Positions 7,645-16,337 of a stretch of DNA of 51,586 bases are shown in pieces (position 1 is the stretch's first letter; every line of letters begins with the position of its first letter). Made by a program: the position numbers and the translations under genes. This stretch comes from Bacteroidota bacterium (GTDB taxonomy: Bacteria > Bacteroidota > Rhodothermia > Rhodothermales > JAHQVL01). The stretch covers positions 1 to 51,586 of the forward strand of contig JBCCIM010000019.1 of the NCBI GenBank assembly GCA_039111535.1, written 5' to 3'. The notes below the pieces were generated by a model. That model saw only the letters and a program-made list of their open reading frames with translations, made no database searches and was not told where the DNA came from.

Positions 7645-10404
7645 ATGATCCCTTTCTTACGATATATCTGCTTTGCTGTACTTTTCCTGGTTTTTGCTGC
7701 CGCCCCAGCAGACCAGGTTTTTGCGCAATCAGGAGGCACGTACAGCTTGCTGTTGCGCGGTGTATCGATGGAAGAAGCACTTGAAACCCTGGTGGCACAG
7801 ACACAGCTCGATCTTGTTGTCTCCAGTGAGCTCATCAAAGACAAGCAGGTTTTTTGCTCAAAAAAAGACGCACAACCAGAAGCCCTGCTGCAGTGCATAC
7901 TAAGAGACTCCGGCCTGGATTACATCCGCTCCTCTTCTGGGACTTACATTTTGATCGAAGCCATCCAGCAAGCCCCGCTATTTGGCGACCTTGCCGGCAG
8001 TATTACAGACCTGGAAACGGGCATGCCGCTGCCTTATGCCAATGTATTACTGGCAGATGGCTCATCGGGTACAACAACAAACCAGGATGGCTTTTTCAGC
8101 TTCAAGTCGCTCATATCAGGACTCCAGCGCGTTGTTGTTACCTACGTCGGATATGAAACGACCATGGACAGTATCTGGGTACAACCGGGTGCAAAAAGCC
8201 GCATCAACATTGAACTCCAATCCAGCGCGCTGTCTGTTGGCCCCATCGTAATCGATGGCCTCGAGCAGCGCATCCCCTCACAGGACCTCGGCAATCCAAC
8301 CCTTGATGGCAACAGCATGGTTGGGATGTCGGCCCACGGTACCCCCGATGTTATGCGCGGCGCCAGTAAACTGGCCGGCGTATCTATCCTGCAGCCACTT
8401 GCCGGTGTGCAGATTCAAGGCGGGATCAGCAATGAACATGTAACCTTGCTGGACGGCGCACCCGTAAGAGATCCTGTAGCACTGGGCCGCTACCTGGGTG
8501 CATTTAGCCCGCTTGCCATTAAGCGCATGACGGTTCACAAAGCCGGCTATGGTGCCCGGTATGGAAGCCATCTAACAGGATTTGTTGCCATTGACCAGGA
8601 TTTGCACCCAACGGATCGTTACAGCGCCACTTTTATGCTCGACCCGGTTAGTGCAAACGGACAAGTAAAAGGCCGCTTCAACCTTAATGAGGCGCGTGAA
8701 GGCTTGTTCATGGTTGCGGCAAGAACGAGCAACTGGAATTTATATCAAGACCGAGGGATCCAGGCGCTACTGGAAAACTGGAGTGGTATTGATCCTTTTC
8801 TGACCAGTTTGTGGACGGGAGAATCCGTAGCGCCGACAACCCTCACAACCCATACACAAACACCGCTGATTGCCTTTTCAGATTTACACTTTGCCTCACG
8901 CATCAAGCTCTCGCCCTACCAGAATTTGCACGCATCGCTTTATCGGGCCAGCAACCGCATTGCCTCTGACCTCGTTGTCACAAACGACTTACTCCAGGTT
9001 GGCAACGACCTTTTTGTGATCACGTCTGACCGGTATAGCTGGCTGAACTGGGCCGGCCAACTCAAACACAGTTGGCTGCTTGGCAATCAGTCAGCCCTTT
9101 CAACGCAGATTAAAGGAAGCTGGCATGACTCCCGCTACAGCTACCGCGCATCGAACGACTTTATCGAAGACCAGCCTTCTACGCAACTTGTAGACCTCAA
9201 AGCCCTGGATCTCAAAAGCACCCTCGCTGATGCACTCTCCTCTTCGGAACGCAATTTCATACGCGAATTAACCGTCAGCTCGACCCTATCACACAGCTTC
9301 TCCCCTTTTCATCATACCGATGTCGGGGTTGAGTTTACCCATGTAGATACAGAGTTTGATTTCCGTAACGCTTTTGTTGCCCCCCTCGTCCATCACATTT
9401 CAACAACCAATCTGGCTGCATTTGTGCACAACCAGATTGCGCTGAATGCCTATGCAACCGTTGAACCTGGTGTGCGGCTGACGTATCTGCCCATCCATAA
9501 AAAAGCATACCTTGAGCCCCGGCTTGCACTCCGGCTTGATGCAGTTAGTCCCTTGCTCGGCAATTATGCCATCAGGCTTGCCGGGGGTATGTATCGGCAG
9601 TACGTGAATCAGTACGACCTCACAAGTTTTGGTACCACATCCGCAGCGCCATCCATTCTGTTTTGGTTGCCGCTGGATGCCTCTCAATCCCCACCACTCG
9701 CCTCTCACCTTGCCGTGGAGATGCTGATTACCCCCGGGGTAAAATGGACCATCAGCGCGGAGTCCTTTATCAAATGGCAAGAAGTGCTAACCGTAGACTA
9801 TGCCGGCTTGCAAGAACTTGAAGGGTCTGAATTGTCTCGCCCGCAAGATCAATTCATAAAACGGGCAGATGGTAGATCTTACGGCGCCAGCCTGCACGCA
9901 GCCCGCTCGGGCAACTGGCTTACCCTCAAGGCTGGCTACGACTACATTCTGTCAGAACAGCAATTCCCTAACCGATTCAACGATGAGCGCATCGCCGTCC
10001 CCTGGAATACGCCACATCAGGTGCGGCTGGACGCCAGTGCGCAGCTCAGCCCTTCTTTTTCTCTCGAAGCCAATTGGGTTAACCAGTGGGGCAAAAAATG
10101 GGCACTTCGGCGCGCCTACTACGATTTCCTGGCTTTCAGGCCTTTACCGCTCTCGCTTACACCGTTTGATTTGACATCGCCGCTGAACGACGAAACACCG
10201 CGCTATCAACGCCTTGATCTCGGTGCAACCGTACAAATCTCGTCCAATGCTGTGCGGTCTTCCATCCAGTTTTTCGTGTTGAATGTACTGGACAAGGAAA
10301 ACGTGTTCGACCAGTTGCTCCAACCTGCAAGCCCCGCTGCACTTACCTCACCCCGGTCGCTACCAGGCCGGCAATTTACGCTTTCCTTCCGCGTAGACTA
10401 TTAA
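7645..10404 (+). CDS. TonB-dependent receptor/transducer with STN signalling domain
   Basis: A 919-aa outer-membrane receptor. The signal peptide covers about 1-27 (cut near QVFA|QSGG). An STN (secretin/TonB N-terminal) domain follows at about 32-105, then a carboxypeptidase-regulatory-like domain (about 113-195, PLPYANVLLADGSSGTTTN and GFFSF). The plug is around 230-330 and a long beta-barrel ends in LPGRQFTLSFRVDY, with the terminal aromatic typical of outer-membrane proteins. The STN domain marks it as a transducer that signals to the FecR protein encoded just upstream (102-nt gap). Substrate cannot be told from sequence; siderophore, glycan and peptide are all possible. Length and domain order are normal for the family. 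Confidence 0.92.
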   Translation: MIPFLRYICFAVLFLVFAAAPADQVFAQSGGTYSLLLRGVSMEEALETLVAQTQLDLVVSSELIKDKQVFCSKKDAQPEALLQCILRDSGLDYIRSSSGTYILIEAIQQAPLFGDLAGSITDLETGMPLPYANVLLADGSSGTTTNQDGFFSFKSLISGLQRVVVTYVGYETTMDSIWVQPGAKSRINIELQSSALSVGPIVIDGLEQRIPSQDLGNPTLDGNSMVGMSAHGTPDVMRGASKLAGVSILQPLAGVQIQGGISNEHVTLLDGAPVRDPVALGRYLGAFSPLAIKRMTVHKAGYGARYGSHLTGFVAIDQDLHPTDRYSATFMLDPVSANGQVKGRFNLNEAREGLFMVAARTSNWNLYQDRGIQALLENWSGIDPFLTSLWTGESVAPTTLTTHTQTPLIAFSDLHFASRIKLSPYQNLHASLYRASNRIASDLVVTNDLLQVGNDLFVITSDRYSWLNWAGQLKHSWLLGNQSALSTQIKGSWHDSRYSYRASNDFIEDQPSTQLVDLKALDLKSTLADALSSSERNFIRELTVSSTLSHSFSPFHHTDVGVEFTHVDTEFDFRNAFVAPLVHHISTTNLAAFVHNQIALNAYATVEPGVRLTYLPIHKKAYLEPRLALRLDAVSPLLGNYAIRLAGGMYRQYVNQYDLTSFGTTSAAPSILFWLPLDASQSPPLASHLAVEMLITPGVKWTISAESFIKWQEVLTVDYAGLQELEGSELSRPQDQFIKRADGRSYGASLHAARSGNWLTLKAGYDYILSEQQFPNRFNDERIAVPWNTPHQVRLDASAQLSPSFSLEANWVNQWGKKWALRRAYYDFLAFRPLPLSLTPFDLTSPLNDETPRYQRLDLGATVQISSNAVRSSIQFFVLNVLDKENVFDQLLQPASPAALTSPRSLPGRQFTLSFRVDY

Positions 10405-10419
10405 GCGCCGTTCCCACCG

Positions 10420-10872
10420 TTAATTAGCCAGCAACTCGCTGAACCGCTCGGTTCTATAGTCAAAAATTCGATCAAGCGTTCGTCGAATAAAAACGGCGTT
10501 GGCAATCTGGCCAAAAACAAGAAATGGCGGCTCATAGGTTACTTCATCGGTAAACAGCACACCACCTTCTACTTCTTCTATTTTGTGGAAATGATACCAG
10601 AGCTTGTACGGACCAACCCGTTGCTCGTCTACAAAAGAATGGTTTGGTTTGATGTGTTTGATTTCAGAAATCCAGCGCTGGGCGCCAATCACTGGAATGG
10701 TTACCCGGTATTCTACGAGTAAACCATTGAACATCTGATCAGGGACATCAGAGATAATCTCAAAAGACAGGTCATCTGGCGTAATGAGATTAAGGTTTTC
10801 GGGCCGGCTGATAAAATTCCACGCTTTTTCTAGCGTCGTATCGACCAATAGTTCGCGTTTCAGGGTATACAT
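10420..10872 (-). CDS. SRPBCC-superfamily (START/Bet v1-like) protein
   Basis: A 150-aa protein with the single-domain SRPBCC fold pattern: LKRELLVDTTLEKAWNFISR at the start, GLLVEYRVTIPVIGAQRWIS in the middle strand region, VGPYKLWYHFH, and a long C-terminal helix with RTLDRIFDYRTERFSELL. These small hydrophobic-pocket proteins are often annotated as cell-division-inhibitor-like or polyketide-cyclase-like, but most have no proven function. It is transcribed divergently from the 143-aa membrane protein; the 114-nt gap at 10873-10986 should hold both promoters. In related bacteria such SRPBCC and small membrane genes are sometimes found near photolyases; here the photolyase is about 28 kb away. 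Function unknown. Confidence 0.8.
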   Translation of the reverse strand: MYTLKRELLVDTTLEKAWNFISRPENLNLITPDDLSFEIISDVPDQMFNGLLVEYRVTIPVIGAQRWISEIKHIKPNHSFVDEQRVGPYKLWYHFHKIEEVEGGVLFTDEVTYEPPFLVFGQIANAVFIRRTLDRIFDYRTERFSELLAN

Positions 10873-10986
10873 ACGTTCTCAATCTTGCAAGATTTATATA
10901 AAGCCGGCACTCCTCGGTCCGATGTCTAAATTATCAGCCCTACCGGTCTCTTTCTTTAACCGCTAAGCATCCGCAGTAACTACCCA

Positions 10987-11418
10987 ATGACCAAACTGAT
11001 TTTTCAATTCAGTAATGAACTCCGCACCATGGTCGACTTTGGCCTAGTTGTGCTGATCTGGCTGGTACAATTAATCATATATCCGAGCTTCCTCCATAGC
11101 CAGCCAGCTACATTTCAGGATTGGCATCAGGTGTACAGCTTCCGTATCTCATTGTTTGTGATCCCACTCATGTTTGCACAGGTTGGCCTGATAGGTTTTC
11201 AACTTTTTAATGCCCCGGGATGGCCCGTGTATGCCGCAGCGCTCCTGGTATTGCTGATCTGGATTTCCACATTTACCCAGGCGGTCCCGCTTCATAATCT
11301 TATCTCAGCCGGCCAGATTCAACCCGACACCCTCTCTTTACTTGTCAGCCGAAATTGGGTACGCACGGTGCTTTGGACAATCGTTTTTCTACTTGGCTGG
11401 GTCCGCACGTCTACCTGA
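10987..11418 (+). CDS. small integral membrane protein, unknown function
   Basis: A 143-aa protein with about four hydrophobic helices (roughly residues 16-35, 49-70, 77-95 and 122-140). Recognisable phrases are LIWLVQLIIYPSFLH, WHQVYSFRISLFVIPLM and NWVRTVLWTIVFLLGW. This pattern, with a YP near the end of helix 1 and a WHxxYxxRI loop, recurs in uncharacterised membrane proteins of Bacteroidota and Leptospira, sometimes near photolyase and SRPBCC genes. The ATG at 10987 is preceded only by a weak ribosome site. No catalytic motif is evident. Real gene, function unknown. Confidence 0.72.
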   Translation: MTKLIFQFSNELRTMVDFGLVVLIWLVQLIIYPSFLHSQPATFQDWHQVYSFRISLFVIPLMFAQVGLIGFQLFNAPGWPVYAAALLVLLIWISTFTQAVPLHNLISAGQIQPDTLSLLVSRNWVRTVLWTIVFLLGWVRTST

Positions 11419-11558
11419 CAACCGCAATACCTCAACAAAAGCAAATCTTTTCTACAATCCTTTTGGTGATTTCCCCCAACCTCTCGTCTTGATAGATGTG
11501 AGTGCTTAGGCAATTCACATGCTCCATTACAATGACAATTTTATATAGAGGTCTTCCT

Positions 11559-11942
11559 ATGGTCACCCTGATTCCTGCTACCCCCCCATTGCAAACCACA
11601 AGTCATCAGAAAGAAGCCATTTGGTACGATAGAGACGGTGTTGGCTGGGATGTCGGCTATGTACTGCAATTTGAAAGATTTCGCAACAAGCTTGCCGGGA
11701 GCCTGATATGTGCCTGGGATACAGGGTATGACAAAACCCGCAAGGTCTGGACGGCCATTGACAGTTGCTGGCCGGCAGCAATGGCCCGGTGCGCGAACGC
11801 TGAAGATATTCAGATCTGCCTTACGTTTGCGCAGCAAAACAACCTGCACGTAGCCATTCGCGTCAAACCGGCACCCATCGACAGACAGTTTGCCGAAAAC
11901 GGTGTACTCATTCTCGACACGTCTGCATGCGGAGCCATCTAA
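11559..11942 (+). pseudogene. truncated FAD-binding (berberine-bridge-type) oxidoreductase remnant
   Basis: An open frame of 127 codons. The chosen ATG has AGAGGT six bases upstream (11547-11552); an ATG at 11532 and a GTG at 11502 are in frame but lack a site. Residues from about 45 on (YDKTRKVWTAIDSCWPAAMA, then ARCANAEDIQICLTFAQQNN and LHVAIR) match the start of the FAD_binding_4 domain, where the family reads roughly YDxARxVWN, RPAxIARCxxxxDVxxAVxFA and VAVRGGGH. The GGGH that normally binds FAD covalently is replaced by KPAPID, and the protein stops after GVLILDTSACGAI, where a full enzyme continues for over 300 residues. It is a decayed fragment or a repurposed short protein. Neighbours give no clue. 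Confidence 0.6.
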
Positions 11943-12280
11943 GGCATACCGAAAATATGCAGCTTATCCCCTGTACTTTCTTCCCGAGTATGCATTTTTA
12001 CCCCAAAATAAGCAGATTCTTATCATACTATATGCTAACTTATCGACCCACCTGTGTGCCCCGCCTTGGGGATGTGTGTTAAGAATGCAGTCTATAATAA
12101 TGATTTGATCGAATGATTGACTGCATTTGATTGACGATCCATTGCACAAGTGCAGCACCACCACTGCCGGCAGAATCAACGGTTTCAATAGCCGCTTAAT
12201 TACATATTCTTGAGGCTTATCTATCTCGTTGGGCAAGCCTCCCAACGATGTGCCTTAACCAAATTTAGGAGCGAGATAAG
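11943..12280. other. gene-free stretch and 5' leader of the sorting-domain protein gene
   Basis: No coding frame with homology or a good ribosome site is visible here. The sequence is AT-richer than its surroundings between 11985 and 12120. The last 60 bases are a plausible untranslated leader with pairing potential, listed separately. Confidence 0.5.
12222..12278 (+). promoter_or_regulatory. possible leader hairpin next to the ribosome-binding site
   Basis: TATCTCG (12222-12228) is complementary to CGAGATA (12272-12278), which lies directly after the Shine-Dalgarno AGGAG (12267-12271) and before the ATG at 12281. Between them GTTGGG (12228-12233) pairs with CCCAAC (12241-12246) around a 7-nt loop. 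The outer pairing would place the spacer between ribosome site and start codon in a stem, so it could modulate translation. Pairing is seen directly; a regulatory role is inference. Confidence 0.35.
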
Positions 12281-13522
12281 ATGAGCATCTGTAAGAGCTT
12301 AGCGCTTAGCGCTATCTGTTTATTTTTATTGATTGGATTCACTGACCCGGTACTCGCACAATCTGCGGCCTTTGAACTAAGGTCGCCGGCCCCCAATACT
12401 GCCGGCAACCGGATTGACATGACCTGCTTCCCCCCCCCGCCACCACCCGGGGGCGAACCGGGTATTGGGCCTCCCCCGCCTTGCCTGTTACCTACTGATT
12501 TGGATCCAGACCTGGTAGCACCAAATCCGTCGGGATTTGCCAAGTACCAGGCGCTTTCCAACGGAAAACACCGCATTGTAATAAACCTGGAAGGTCTTGA
12601 TCCTGATCTAGTCCTCACAGCATGGGTTTCCTACTTCTTTCCGGGAGGCCCCGTTGCGCCGCACCCGATCTTTGATCCCATAGGCCCAGGATTGCCGCCC
12701 ATTGCCGGCGTTTCTGCGCCCGTTGCCCCTACAACCGCAGCGTTCACCGAAGGACTCGGCCCCGAACCCAACCAGTTCCATATCCGACCCAACGGGAAGT
12801 CGCAGTTGATTATAGACCTCGATTACAACCCACTCCTGCCCGGCCAAGGACCTCTGAGGAATGGCATGTCGAACACCATTCAAGCACTTGCACCCGATGG
12901 TAGCGATTCAGAACAACCGCTTTGCTGTCCGAATGGCGTGCCCGCCCCTGAATACCAGCCAGTGGGCAGTTCGTATCTGCGCGCATTTGATCTCAATACG
13001 GGTTTTCAGGAGCTCGACCACAACGGCCGGCCCGTGCTTATCCGCAGTCCGCGTGCTGTTGATTTCATAGCGCTAGTAATACACACAGACAAAACGACAC
13101 ACGGTATCAATCCCGGCGTACCAATTTTGCCCATACCCGGGCTATCCGCTACTACGGGTGATCACTACCTGCTAGGCATCATTGACATGCGGTCGCTGCA
13201 TCCTGGCAATGAAGCCGTGTCTGGTGAATTGGCTGGAGATCCGGCACAGCTCAATGATGAATATGCGCTCTCGGGTGTATATCCTAATCCGTTTAATCCA
13301 AGCACGACATTCCAATTGCGCGTAAAGGAAACCCAGCACGTCAGGATTGAGGTCTATGACATGCTGGGACGGTTTGTGGCGCAGGTTCATAACGGCGAAC
13401 TGGGTGGTGAACAGGCGCATCTGTTTACCTTTGACGCCAGTAGCCTTGCCAGTGGACGCTACCTGCTCAGGGCTGTTGGCGAACGTTTTGTTGTAGACCA
13501 AAACATTACCCTGATCAAGTAA
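12281..13522 (+). CDS. secreted proline-rich protein with C-terminal sorting domain
   Basis: A 413-aa exported protein with a clear ribosome site (AGGAG, 9 nt before ATG). A signal peptide covers about 1-26 (ends PVLA|QS). The region to about residue 300 has short Pro/Gly-rich stretches (CFPPPPPPGGEPGIGPPPP) and several cysteines (CFP, PPPC, CCPNG) but no domain I recognise. The C-terminal ~85 residues (LSGVYPNPFNPSTTFQLRV, VRIEVYDMLGRFV, LASGRYLLRAVGE) are a textbook sorting domain of the type used for type IX-like secretion. The gene stands alone and is closed by a strong terminator at 13544-13575. Function unknown; probably surface-attached or released. Confidence 0.85.
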   Translation: MSICKSLALSAICLFLLIGFTDPVLAQSAAFELRSPAPNTAGNRIDMTCFPPPPPPGGEPGIGPPPPCLLPTDLDPDLVAPNPSGFAKYQALSNGKHRIVINLEGLDPDLVLTAWVSYFFPGGPVAPHPIFDPIGPGLPPIAGVSAPVAPTTAAFTEGLGPEPNQFHIRPNGKSQLIIDLDYNPLLPGQGPLRNGMSNTIQALAPDGSDSEQPLCCPNGVPAPEYQPVGSSYLRAFDLNTGFQELDHNGRPVLIRSPRAVDFIALVIHTDKTTHGINPGVPILPIPGLSATTGDHYLLGIIDMRSLHPGNEAVSGELAGDPAQLNDEYALSGVYPNPFNPSTTFQLRVKETQHVRIEVYDMLGRFVAQVHNGELGGEQAHLFTFDASSLASGRYLLRAVGERFVVDQNITLIK

Positions 13523-13543
13523 ATTTTCTCGTGTTCGACTTGA

Positions 13544-13575
13544 GGGGGAGATGCCTGGGCGTCTCCCCCTTTTTT
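13544..13575 (+). terminator. rho-independent terminator
   Basis: GGGGGAGA (13544-13551) pairs perfectly with TCTCCCCC (13562-13569) around a 10-nt loop and is followed by six T residues. It sits 21 nt after the stop of the secreted sorting-domain protein and insulates it from the catabolic cluster downstream. Confidence 0.92.
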
Positions 13576-13672
13576 GTACCCATACGATTCTCGACAACAT
13601 TCACTTGCCAAACTCGTATCCGTCTGATATATTACAGGAATACCAAAACAAACCCTACTTAATGGTCCTGCC

Positions 13673-14587
13673 ATGAAAACTCCCTGGAAAGGTATTTTCC
13701 CCGCTGTAACTACCAAATTCACAGCTGATGACAAACTGGATTTCGGCGCCATGCGTCACAATTTCCAGGCACAAATCGAAGCCGGCGTCCACGGCATTAT
13801 CGTATCTGGTTCCTTGGGCGAGAGCAGTACGCTGACGCCAGAAGAAAAACTGGATGTTCTCAAACTGGCTGTTGATGTAAGCGGTGGCCGCGTGCCAGTT
13901 ATGACCGGTGTGGCAGCGCGCAGAACAACTGATGCCTGCGCATTTGTAGAGCAAGCCGGCAAGGTAGGCGCTGACGGATTTATGGTCCTTCCACCGATGC
14001 TGTATAAATCTGACCGGCGTGAAACGATGCATCACTTCAGAACAGTCGCCAACGCGTCACCCTGCCCGATCATGGTGTACAACAATCCCGTGGCATACGC
14101 CGTTGATGTAACCCCCGAAATGTTTGCAGAACTGGCTGATGAACCTAAATTTGTAGCCATCAAAGAATCATCAGACAATGTGCGCCGGATTACAGATCTT
14201 TATAATATTGTGGGAGATCGGTATCAGATATTCACCGGTGTCGATAACCTGGCCCTTGAAAGTCTGCTGCTTGGTGCCGTTGGATGGGTTGCTGGCCTGG
14301 TTTGCGCTTTCCCGCGTGAAACGGTGGTAATTTACGAACTGGCAATGGCCGGCCGGCTCCAAGAGGCCCGTGCACTGTATCGCTGGTTCAAACCGCTGCT
14401 GGATCTGGATGTATCCACAAAACTTGTTCAAAACATAAAAATGGCCGAGGTTATGACCGGCCTGGGCACCGAACGCGTACGCGCACCACGACTGGAGCTG
14501 GTTGGCGAAGAACGTGCCCATGTAATCAAGGTGATAGAGGACGCGTTGGCAGTTCGACCCACGCTGCCCGAACCCGTATCCGTTTAG
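13673..14587 (+). CDS. DapA-family lyase/deaminase, likely 1-pyrroline-4-hydroxy-2-carboxylate deaminase
   Basis: A 304-aa class I aldolase-type TIM barrel of the dihydrodipicolinate synthase family. The Schiff-base lysine is K164 (VAIKESSDN) and the partner tyrosine Y136 (MVYNNPVAY). The substrate loop reads GSLGESSTLTPEEK, with Ser-Leu where true DapA has Thr-Thr, so lysine biosynthesis is unlikely. The start MKTPWKGIFPAVTTKFTADD is typical of the deaminase that acts on the D-hydroxyproline oxidation product in trans-4-hydroxy-L-proline breakdown, giving alpha-ketoglutarate semialdehyde and ammonia. The downstream epimerase and FAD dehydrogenase support this. Other DapA-like aldolases (N-acetylneuraminate lyase, 2-keto-3-deoxy acid aldolases) are the alternatives. 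Confidence 0.8.
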   Translation: MKTPWKGIFPAVTTKFTADDKLDFGAMRHNFQAQIEAGVHGIIVSGSLGESSTLTPEEKLDVLKLAVDVSGGRVPVMTGVAARRTTDACAFVEQAGKVGADGFMVLPPMLYKSDRRETMHHFRTVANASPCPIMVYNNPVAYAVDVTPEMFAELADEPKFVAIKESSDNVRRITDLYNIVGDRYQIFTGVDNLALESLLLGAVGWVAGLVCAFPRETVVIYELAMAGRLQEARALYRWFKPLLDLDVSTKLVQNIKMAEVMTGLGTERVRAPRLELVGEERAHVIKVIEDALAVRPTLPEPVSV

Positions 14588-14613
14588 TCCTGTACAATTA
14601 GCTCAGCATTAAA

Positions 14614-15267
14614 ATGCAATCTGTTACGCAACCTGCCAGCCTTGCCGACAAAGCTTATACCCTTGTGGAAAGCCTCATTGTCACGCTGGCTTTGCCGCCA
14701 GGTCACATTTTTTCTGAAGCTGAATTGAGCCGGCAGATTGATATCGGACGGACTCCGCTGCGCGAGGCGCTTCAACGCCTCGCCGCAGCGCGCCTTGTCA
14801 AAACGCTCCCCCGCAAAGGCATGATGATCGCAGAGATCAGCATGACGGACCATTTCGCTCTACTGGAAACCCGGCGCGTCCTGGAAAAACTGGTTGCGAC
14901 CCTCGCGGCAAAAAAAGCAACCACTACACAGCGTACAGCGCTACAAACCATCAGAGATGAAATGGAAAGCGCCGCTGAACATAACGATCTTGCAACGTTT
15001 ATGACGCTCGATCGTACCTGCGACACCCTCCTTGAATCTGCATCTAAAAACCTGTATGCCACCACTGCCCTGGCACCTCTCCATGCGCACTGCCGGCGGT
15101 TCTGGTATCAATACCAGCATGAAGGTGATCTCCGCCGTTCTGCAGCATTGCATATGGAAATGATCGCTGCCGTAGTATCTGGCGACGAACAAGGGGCAGC
15201 CTTTGCTGCAGATGCAATTCTGGATTACCTCGATGCATTTACCAGAAAAGCCCTCAACCTGATTTAG
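14614..15267 (+). CDS. GntR-family regulator, FadR/FCD subfamily
   Basis: A 217-aa repressor-type protein. The N-terminal winged helix-turn-helix (about 10-75) shows the GntR signature SEAELSRQIDIGRTPLREAL, then RLVKTLPRKGMMIAEIS. The C-terminal FCD effector domain (about 85-210) is all-helical, with LLETRRVLEKLVATLAA and a late HMEMIAAVVSGDE segment. It lies inside the hydroxyproline-type cluster, 26 nt after the DapA-family gene and 15 nt before the epimerase, so it probably controls the cluster in response to hydroxyproline or a breakdown product. That role is inferred from position. Confidence 0.9.
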   Translation: MQSVTQPASLADKAYTLVESLIVTLALPPGHIFSEAELSRQIDIGRTPLREALQRLAAARLVKTLPRKGMMIAEISMTDHFALLETRRVLEKLVATLAAKKATTTQRTALQTIRDEMESAAEHNDLATFMTLDRTCDTLLESASKNLYATTALAPLHAHCRRFWYQYQHEGDLRRSAALHMEMIAAVVSGDEQGAAFAADAILDYLDAFTRKALNLI

Positions 15268-15282
15268 GGCCCATCCGATACC

Positions 15283-16284
15283 ATGGCCAGACACACCTTT
15301 TTTTGTATAGATGCCCATACCTGCGGCAACCCCGTTCGTGTTGTCACCGGCGGCGGCCCACAATTAGAGGGTAAAAGCATGAGTGAACGCCGGCAGCATT
15401 TCCTTGCCGAGTTCGACTGGATCCGCACAGGCCTCATGTTTGAACCGCGGGGGCATGATATGATGTCTGGCAGCATCCTCTACCCTCCCTGCCGCGAAGA
15501 CTGTGATGTGGGCATCCTCTTTATCGAAACCAGCGGCTGCCTGCCCATGTGCGGACATGGCACCATTGGTACCGTCACTGTGATGATTGAACATGGCCTG
15601 GTCACACCCCATGAACCGGGCACGCTGCGTCTCGAAACGCCGGCAGGACTTGTCGTTGCAACTTACCAGATGGAAGGCCAACGTGTAAGCGCCGTCAGGC
15701 TCGTCAATGTCCCGTCTTATCTGGCAGCTGAAAACCTGTCTGTCGAATGCCCCACCCTCGGTACGTTGCGCGTTGATGTAGCCTATGGCGGTAATTATTA
15801 TGCCATCGTTGAACCACAGGAGAATTTTGCAGACATGGCTGACCATGCAGCAACCGACCTGATAAGCTGGAGTCCAGTGGTTCGAAAGAGGCTCAATGAA
15901 TTGTATACGTTTGAACATCCTGAAAACCCAACCATAAACGGACTAAGCCATATTGAATGGACAGGCAAACCTCGAAACAAAGCGGCCCATGCCCGTAATG
16001 CCGTATTTTATGGCGATAAGGCCATTGACCGCTCACCTTGCGGCACAGGGACGTCTGCACGCATGGCTCAATGGGCTGCGCGGGGTGATCTCCAGGTAGG
16101 TGATGCGTTTGTACACGAAAGTATCATTGGCAGCCTGTTCAAAGGCCGGGTTGAAAAGACGGCACGTGTTGGCGGGTATAATGCCATTGTGCCAAGCATC
16201 GAAGGATGGGCGCGTATTATGGGCTTCAACACTATTTTTATCGATGATGATGATCCGTACGCTCATGGATTTCAGGTCATCTAG
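15283..16284 (+). CDS. proline racemase family, likely 4-hydroxyproline 2-epimerase
   Basis: A 333-aa enzyme of the proline racemase family. Both catalytic cysteines are present: C90 in PMCGHGTIG and C253 in DRSPCGTGTSARMA. A Cys pair defines racemases/epimerases; the related trans-3-hydroxy-L-proline dehydratases have Thr at the second position, so dehydration is unlikely. In trans-4-hydroxy-L-proline catabolism this epimerase makes cis-4-hydroxy-D-proline, the substrate of the flavin dehydrogenase encoded next. Neighbouring DapA-family and FAD genes favour hydroxyproline over proline as substrate. Length and motifs are full and normal. The enzyme should be cytoplasmic. Confidence 0.87.
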   Translation: MARHTFFCIDAHTCGNPVRVVTGGGPQLEGKSMSERRQHFLAEFDWIRTGLMFEPRGHDMMSGSILYPPCREDCDVGILFIETSGCLPMCGHGTIGTVTVMIEHGLVTPHEPGTLRLETPAGLVVATYQMEGQRVSAVRLVNVPSYLAAENLSVECPTLGTLRVDVAYGGNYYAIVEPQENFADMADHAATDLISWSPVVRKRLNELYTFEHPENPTINGLSHIEWTGKPRNKAAHARNAVFYGDKAIDRSPCGTGTSARMAQWAARGDLQVGDAFVHESIIGSLFKGRVEKTARVGGYNAIVPSIEGWARIMGFNTIFIDDDDPYAHGFQVI

Positions 16285-16337
16285 CAGCTGTGCGCCACCA
16301 AAACGCGGAAGCAAAAGTTCGAACAGGTATCAGCCCA

